A stretch of DNA of 10,150 nucleotides from Betaproteobacteria bacterium. GTDB taxonomy: Bacteria > Pseudomonadota > Gammaproteobacteria > Burkholderiales > SG8-39. Position 1 is the stretch's first letter; every line of letters starts with the position of its first letter. Below the pieces are notes generated by a model that ran no database searches, was not told where the DNA came from, and saw only the letters and a program-made list of their open reading frames with translations. Shown here piece after piece: positions 6,772 through 10,150 of this stretch. The stretch lies in contig JAFAGU010000341.1 in assembly GCA_019237595.1 (NCBI GenBank), positions 1-10,150 on the forward strand. The letters run 5' to 3'. The translations under genes were made by a program, and so were the position numbers.

Positions 6772-8855
6772 GCGAGCCCCAGCAGTTGGAGAGCGATGTC
6801 GATGACCTTGATGCCGATGAACGGCACGACGATGCCGCCCAGGCCGTAGATCCAGAGGTTGCGCTCGAGGACGGCCGCTGCGCCGACCGCGCGGTAGCGA
6901 ACGCCCTTCAGCGCGAGCGGGATGAGGGCCGGGATGATGAGCGCGTTGAAGATCACGGCCGAGAGGATCGCCGACTGCGGCGTGGCGAGGCCCATCACGT
7001 TGAGGACGGAAAGCTCCGGGTAAGTCAGCGCGAAGGCCGCCGGGATGATGGCGAAGTACTTGGCCACATCGTTCGCGATCGAGAAGGTCGTGAGCGCGCC
7101 GCGTGTCATGAGCATCTGCTTCCCGGTCTCGACGACCTCGATGAGCTTGGTCGGGTTGGAGTCGAGGTCGACCATGTTCCCGGCTTCCTTCGCGGCCTGC
7201 GTGCCGGTGTTCATCGCGACCGCGACGTCGGCCTGCGCGAGCGCCGGGGCATCGTTCGTGCCGTCGCCGGTCATCGCGACGAGCTTTCCCTGCGCCTGGT
7301 GCTCGCGGATGAGCCGGAGCTTCGCCTCCGGCGTCGCCTCGGCGAGGAAGTCGTCCACGCCCGCTTCGGCGGCGATCGCCGCCGCGGTCAGCCGGTTGTC
7401 GCCGGTGATCATCACCGTCTTGATACCCATGCGGCGCAGCTCCGCGAAGCGCTCCTTGATGCCGCCCTTGACGATGTCCTTGAGCTCGATCGCGCCGAGC
7501 ACGCGGGCCCCTTCGGCGACCACCAGCGGCGTCGCGCCGCACCGGCCGATCGCTTCGACGGTCTGCACCGTCTCCTTCGGGAAAACTCCTCCCGCCGATT
7601 CCACGTGCGTGCGGATGGCATCGACGGCGCCCTTGCGGAGCTGGCGGCCTTCCACGTCCACGCCGCTCATCCGCGTATGCGCGGAGAACGGCACGAACGT
7701 GGCCTTGAGGGCGGCGATGTCGCGCTCGCGAAGGCCGTACTTGGTCTTCGCGAGCACCATGATCGAGCGGCCTTCGGGCGTCTGGTCGGCAATCGAGGCG
7801 AGATGCGCGGCCTCCGCCAGCTCTTTTTCGGAAACGTTCGGCGAAGGGAAGAACCCCGTGGCCTGCCGGTCGCCGAGCGTGATCGTGCCGGTCTTGTCGA
7901 GGAGGAGCACGTCCACGTCGCCGGCCGCTTCGACCGCGCGCCCGGACATGGCGACGACGTTCTTCGCGATCATGCGCCCCATGCCGGCGATGCCGATCGC
8001 GGAGAGCAATCCGCCGATCGTGGTCGGGATGAGGCACACGAGGAGGGCGACGAGCGTCGTGATCGAGACCGGCTCGCCTTTCCTGGCGAGCTCGACGGAA
8101 TAGAGCGAATACGGCAGCAGCGTCGCGCAGGCGAGGAGGAACACGAGCGTCATGACGACGAGGAGCACGGTCAGCGCGATCTCGTTCGGCGTGCGCTGGC
8201 GCCGTGCCGATTCCACCATCGAGATCATGCGGTCGAGGAACGATTCGCCCGGGTTGGCGGTGACGCGCACGACCAGCCAGTCCGAAAGGACGCGCGTGCC
8301 GCCGGTCACGGAGCTGAAGTCGCCGCCGGACTCGCGAATGACCGGCGCCGACTCGCCCGTGATCGCCGACTCGTCGACCGAGGCGACGCCTTCGACGACC
8401 TCGCCGTCGGCTGGAATGGTCTCGCCTGCAAGCACCAGGTAGAAGTCGCCCGCGCGCAGCGTCGTGCCTCCCACCATCTCCCATTGCGCGTCCTTCTTCG
8501 CCGAACGGAGCTTCTTCGCCATCACTTCCTTGCGCGCAGCCCGCAGGCTCGCCGCCTGCGCCTTGCTGCGCCCCTCGGCGAGCGCCTCGGCGAAGTTCGC
8601 GAAGAGCACGGTGAACCAGAGCCAGACCGAGACCCAGAAGATGTAGGCCCGCGGCGCCTCCGCCTTCCCGAAGAAGGAATGGACGAAGAGGAAGGTCGTG
8701 AGGATCGCGCCGACGTAGCAGACGAACATCACGGGATTGCGCCATTGCGCCTGCGGCGCGAGCCGCCCGAGCGAGTCGCGGAGCGCGGGCACGACGAAGC
8801 GCGACTCGAACATCGCGCGCGTGGAAGAGGAGGGCTTGCTGATGGCGATGTCCAT
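6768..8855 (-). CDS. kdpB: KdpB, P-type ATPase catalytic subunit of the K+ pump
   Basis: This 695-residue inner-membrane protein hydrolyses ATP to drive K+ uptake through KdpA. Visible landmarks are the actuator loop T166-G-E-S169; the membrane-centre C-L-I-P-T-T-I-G-G (274-282); the phosphorylation site D320-K-T-G-T; the nucleotide-domain K408-G-A; M482-I-T-G-D-N; and the hinge T529-G-D-G-T-N-D-A-P-A-L. S169 matches the serine whose phosphorylation inhibits the E. coli pump (Ser162 there), so that control may also operate here. Length is close to E. coli KdpB (682). The frame extends much further upstream inside kdpA, but the ATG at 8853-8855 gives the expected N-terminus, lies two bases after the kdpA stop, and has GAGG five bases before it. 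Its stop overlaps the kdpC start by 4 bases. Confidence 0.98.
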   Translation of the reverse strand: MDIAISKPSSSTRAMFESRFVVPALRDSLGRLAPQAQWRNPVMFVCYVGAILTTFLFVHSFFGKAEAPRAYIFWVSVWLWFTVLFANFAEALAEGRSKAQAASLRAARKEVMAKKLRSAKKDAQWEMVGGTTLRAGDFYLVLAGETIPADGEVVEGVASVDESAITGESAPVIRESGGDFSSVTGGTRVLSDWLVVRVTANPGESFLDRMISMVESARRQRTPNEIALTVLLVVMTLVFLLACATLLPYSLYSVELARKGEPVSITTLVALLVCLIPTTIGGLLSAIGIAGMGRMIAKNVVAMSGRAVEAAGDVDVLLLDKTGTITLGDRQATGFFPSPNVSEKELAEAAHLASIADQTPEGRSIMVLAKTKYGLRERDIAALKATFVPFSAHTRMSGVDVEGRQLRKGAVDAIRTHVESAGGVFPKETVQTVEAIGRCGATPLVVAEGARVLGAIELKDIVKGGIKERFAELRRMGIKTVMITGDNRLTAAAIAAEAGVDDFLAEATPEAKLRLIREHQAQGKLVAMTGDGTNDAPALAQADVAVAMNTGTQAAKEAGNMVDLDSNPTKLIEVVETGKQMLMTRGALTTFSIANDVAKYFAIIPAAFALTYPELSVLNVMGLATPQSAILSAVIFNALIIPALIPLALKGVRYRAVGAAAVLERNLWIYGLGGIVVPFIGIKVIDIALQLLGLA

Positions 8856-8857
8856 GG

Positions 8858-10150
8858 TTACCTCGCTGCCGCGATCATCTGGAGGTGCTCGACCACCGGG
8901 CCGAGCGCGAGCGCCGGCACGAAGGTGAGCGCGCCGACGAGAAGCACGGTGCCGACGAGCAGCACGATGAAGAGCGGCGTATGCGTCGGCAGCGTCCCCA
9001 GACCGGCCGGCACCGTTTTCTTCGCGGCAAGCGAGCCGGCGACCGCCAGGGCCGCGATGATCAGCGGATAGCGCGCGAGGAGCATCGCCACGCCGAGCGC
9101 GCTGTTGTAGAAGGGCGTGTTGGCGGAGAGGCCGGCGAACGCGCTGCCATTGTTGTTTCCGGCCGAAGAGAACGCGTAGAGGATCTCGGAGAACGCGTGC
9201 GCACCGGGATTGGCGACGCCGGCCTTGCCGGCTTCCGCGAGCACGTCCACGGCCGCCCCGATCAGGCAGACGAGCGGCGGCAGAAGGATCGCGACCGAAG
9301 CCATCTTCATCTCGAAGGACTCGAGCTTCTTGCCGAGGTACTCCGGCGTGCGCCCGATCATGAGCCCGGCGACGAAGACCGCGATGAGGACGAACATGAT
9401 CATCCCGTAGAGGCCCGAGCCCACGCCGCCGAAGATCACTTCGCCGAGCTGCATGTTCCACATCGGCACCAGGCCGCCGATCGGCGTGAACGAGTCGTGC
9501 ATCGCGTTCACCGAGCCGTTCGAGGCGTCGGTCGTGACGTTCGCCCAGATCGCCGAATTGACGATGCCGAACCGGACTTCCTTTCCTTCCATGTTTTCGG
9601 CGGATGCGGCACCGGCCTTCTCGAGCATCGGGTTTCCAACCTGCTCGGCCGCAATGCAAACGGCCATCAACGCCACCATGACAATCGTCATCGCCCACAG
9701 GATCGCCCAGCCCTGCCGCACGTCGCCGACCATGCGGCCGAAGGTGATGCACAGCGCCGCCGAGACGAGGAGGATGGAGATCATTTCGAGGAAGTTGGCG
9801 AGCGGCGTCGGGTTCTCGAAGGGATGCGCCGAGTTCACGTTGAAGAAGCCGCCGCCGTTCGTGCCGAGCTGCTTGATCGCGACCTGCGAGGCGGCCGGGC
9901 CGAGCGGCAGCACCTGCTCCTGGGTGGTTTTCTTCTGCTTGTTCTCCTCGAACTCCACCTTCTCGACTGTCTGCGCCGTCACATAGGGGCCGAAGGTCTG
10001 CACGACTCCCTGGCTGACGAGCGCGAGCGCGAGGACGAAGGAAAGCGGCAGCAGGACGTAGACCGTCGTGCGGGTGAGATCCACCCAGAAGCTGCCGATC
10101 GTCTGCGCGGACTTGCGTGCGAAGCCGCGGATGAGGGCGACGAGCACCGC
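8858..10150 (-). CDS. kdpA: KdpA, K+-channel-like subunit of the K+ pump (5' end outside window)
   Basis: The last 430 residues of KdpA are present; roughly 130-170 N-terminal residues, including the first selectivity loop, lie beyond the right edge. KdpA is related to K+ channels and conducts K+ for the Kdp pump. The second filter loop is G-T-N-G-G-G-F-F-N (at about 9839-9865); the third is T-T-D-A-S-N-G followed by the conserved A-M-H-D-S-F; the fourth is S-S-A-G-N-N-N-G-S-A-F. Other family signatures are P-F-E-N-P-T, N-M-E-G-K-E, G-E-V-I-F-G-G-V-G-S-G-L-Y-G-M, G-R-T-P-E-Y-L-G-K-K, G-T-L-P-T-H and P-A-L-A-L-G-P near the end. The frame is intact and ends in TAA at 8858-8860, two bases before kdpB. 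A GTG codon at 10145-10147 is an internal valine, not the start. A charged insertion sits before the second filter loop. Confidence 0.97.
   Translation of the reverse strand, partial: AVLVALIRGFARKSAQTIGSFWVDLTRTTVYVLLPLSFVLALALVSQGVVQTFGPYVTAQTVEKVEFEENKQKKTTQEQVLPLGPAASQVAIKQLGTNGGGFFNVNSAHPFENPTPLANFLEMISILLVSAALCITFGRMVGDVRQGWAILWAMTIVMVALMAVCIAAEQVGNPMLEKAGAASAENMEGKEVRFGIVNSAIWANVTTDASNGSVNAMHDSFTPIGGLVPMWNMQLGEVIFGGVGSGLYGMIMFVLIAVFVAGLMIGRTPEYLGKKLESFEMKMASVAILLPPLVCLIGAAVDVLAEAGKAGVANPGAHAFSEILYAFSSAGNNNGSAFAGLSANTPFYNSALGVAMLLARYPLIIAALAVAGSLAAKKTVPAGLGTLPTHTPLFIVLLVGTVLLVGALTFVPALALGPVVEHLQMIAAAR
8861..8866 (-). promoter_or_regulatory. Ribosome-binding site of kdpB
   Basis: On the coding strand GCGAGG lies inside the last codons of kdpA, with GAGG five bases before the ATG. 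It supports the kdpB start at 8855 over the long in-frame extension upstream. Confidence 0.6.

Noticed and set aside
8542..8560. 7-bp inverted repeat with a 5-base loop inside kdpB
   Set aside because: It lies in conserved coding sequence of the actuator-domain lead-in and is of a length expected by chance in GC-rich DNA.
10145..10147. GTG as the kdpA start
   Set aside because: The following sequence (A-L-I-R-G-F-A-R) matches the interior of KdpA, and the frame stays open to the window edge.

Overview
The window is GC-rich and dense, with no non-coding stretch longer than about 45 bases. Codon use with G/C at third positions, and the family variants seen, suggest a Proteobacterium, most likely a Betaproteobacterium. 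That placement is inferred; no RNA gene or phylogenetic marker is present.

Layout. The left end (1-553) carries two plus-strand genes: the C-terminal end of an unrecognised protein and a small putative lipoprotein. Everything from 563 to the right edge is on the minus strand and reads leftward as one close-packed run: kdpA (5' end lost beyond the right edge), kdpB, kdpC, a 107-residue unrecognised gene, kdpD, kdpE, a CDF-family cation efflux gene, and two adjacent paralogous genes that each encode a tandem CBS-domain protein. Gaps are 37 bases at most. Four junctions are 4-base ATGA overlaps (kdpB/kdpC, kdpC/small gene, kdpD/kdpE, CBS/CBS), which suggests one transcript with translational coupling. 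The promoter and kdpF, if present, would lie beyond the right edge.

How the genes work together. KdpA is the K+-conducting subunit, KdpB the P-type ATPase and KdpC the periplasm-facing accessory subunit of the high-affinity K+ pump. KdpD (sensor kinase) and KdpE (response regulator) control kdp expression in response to K+ limitation. All catalytic and phosphoacceptor residues I checked in KdpB, KdpD and KdpE are present. The run continues past kdpE into a Zn/Co/Cd-type CDF exporter and two small CBS proteins with intact ribose-binding S-x-x-D motifs, so cation efflux and possible adenine-nucleotide sensing may be expressed together with K+ uptake.

The most unusual element is the 107-residue gene between kdpC and kdpD. 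By eye it follows the order of secondary structure and several motif positions of the N-terminal RuvC-like domain of IS110-family transposases, but it lacks two of the four acidic catalytic positions and the whole C-terminal transposase domain. It may be a domesticated, inactive RNase H-fold domain fixed inside the kdp operon. Second in interest is a perfect 22-base palindrome just inside the CDF coding sequence.
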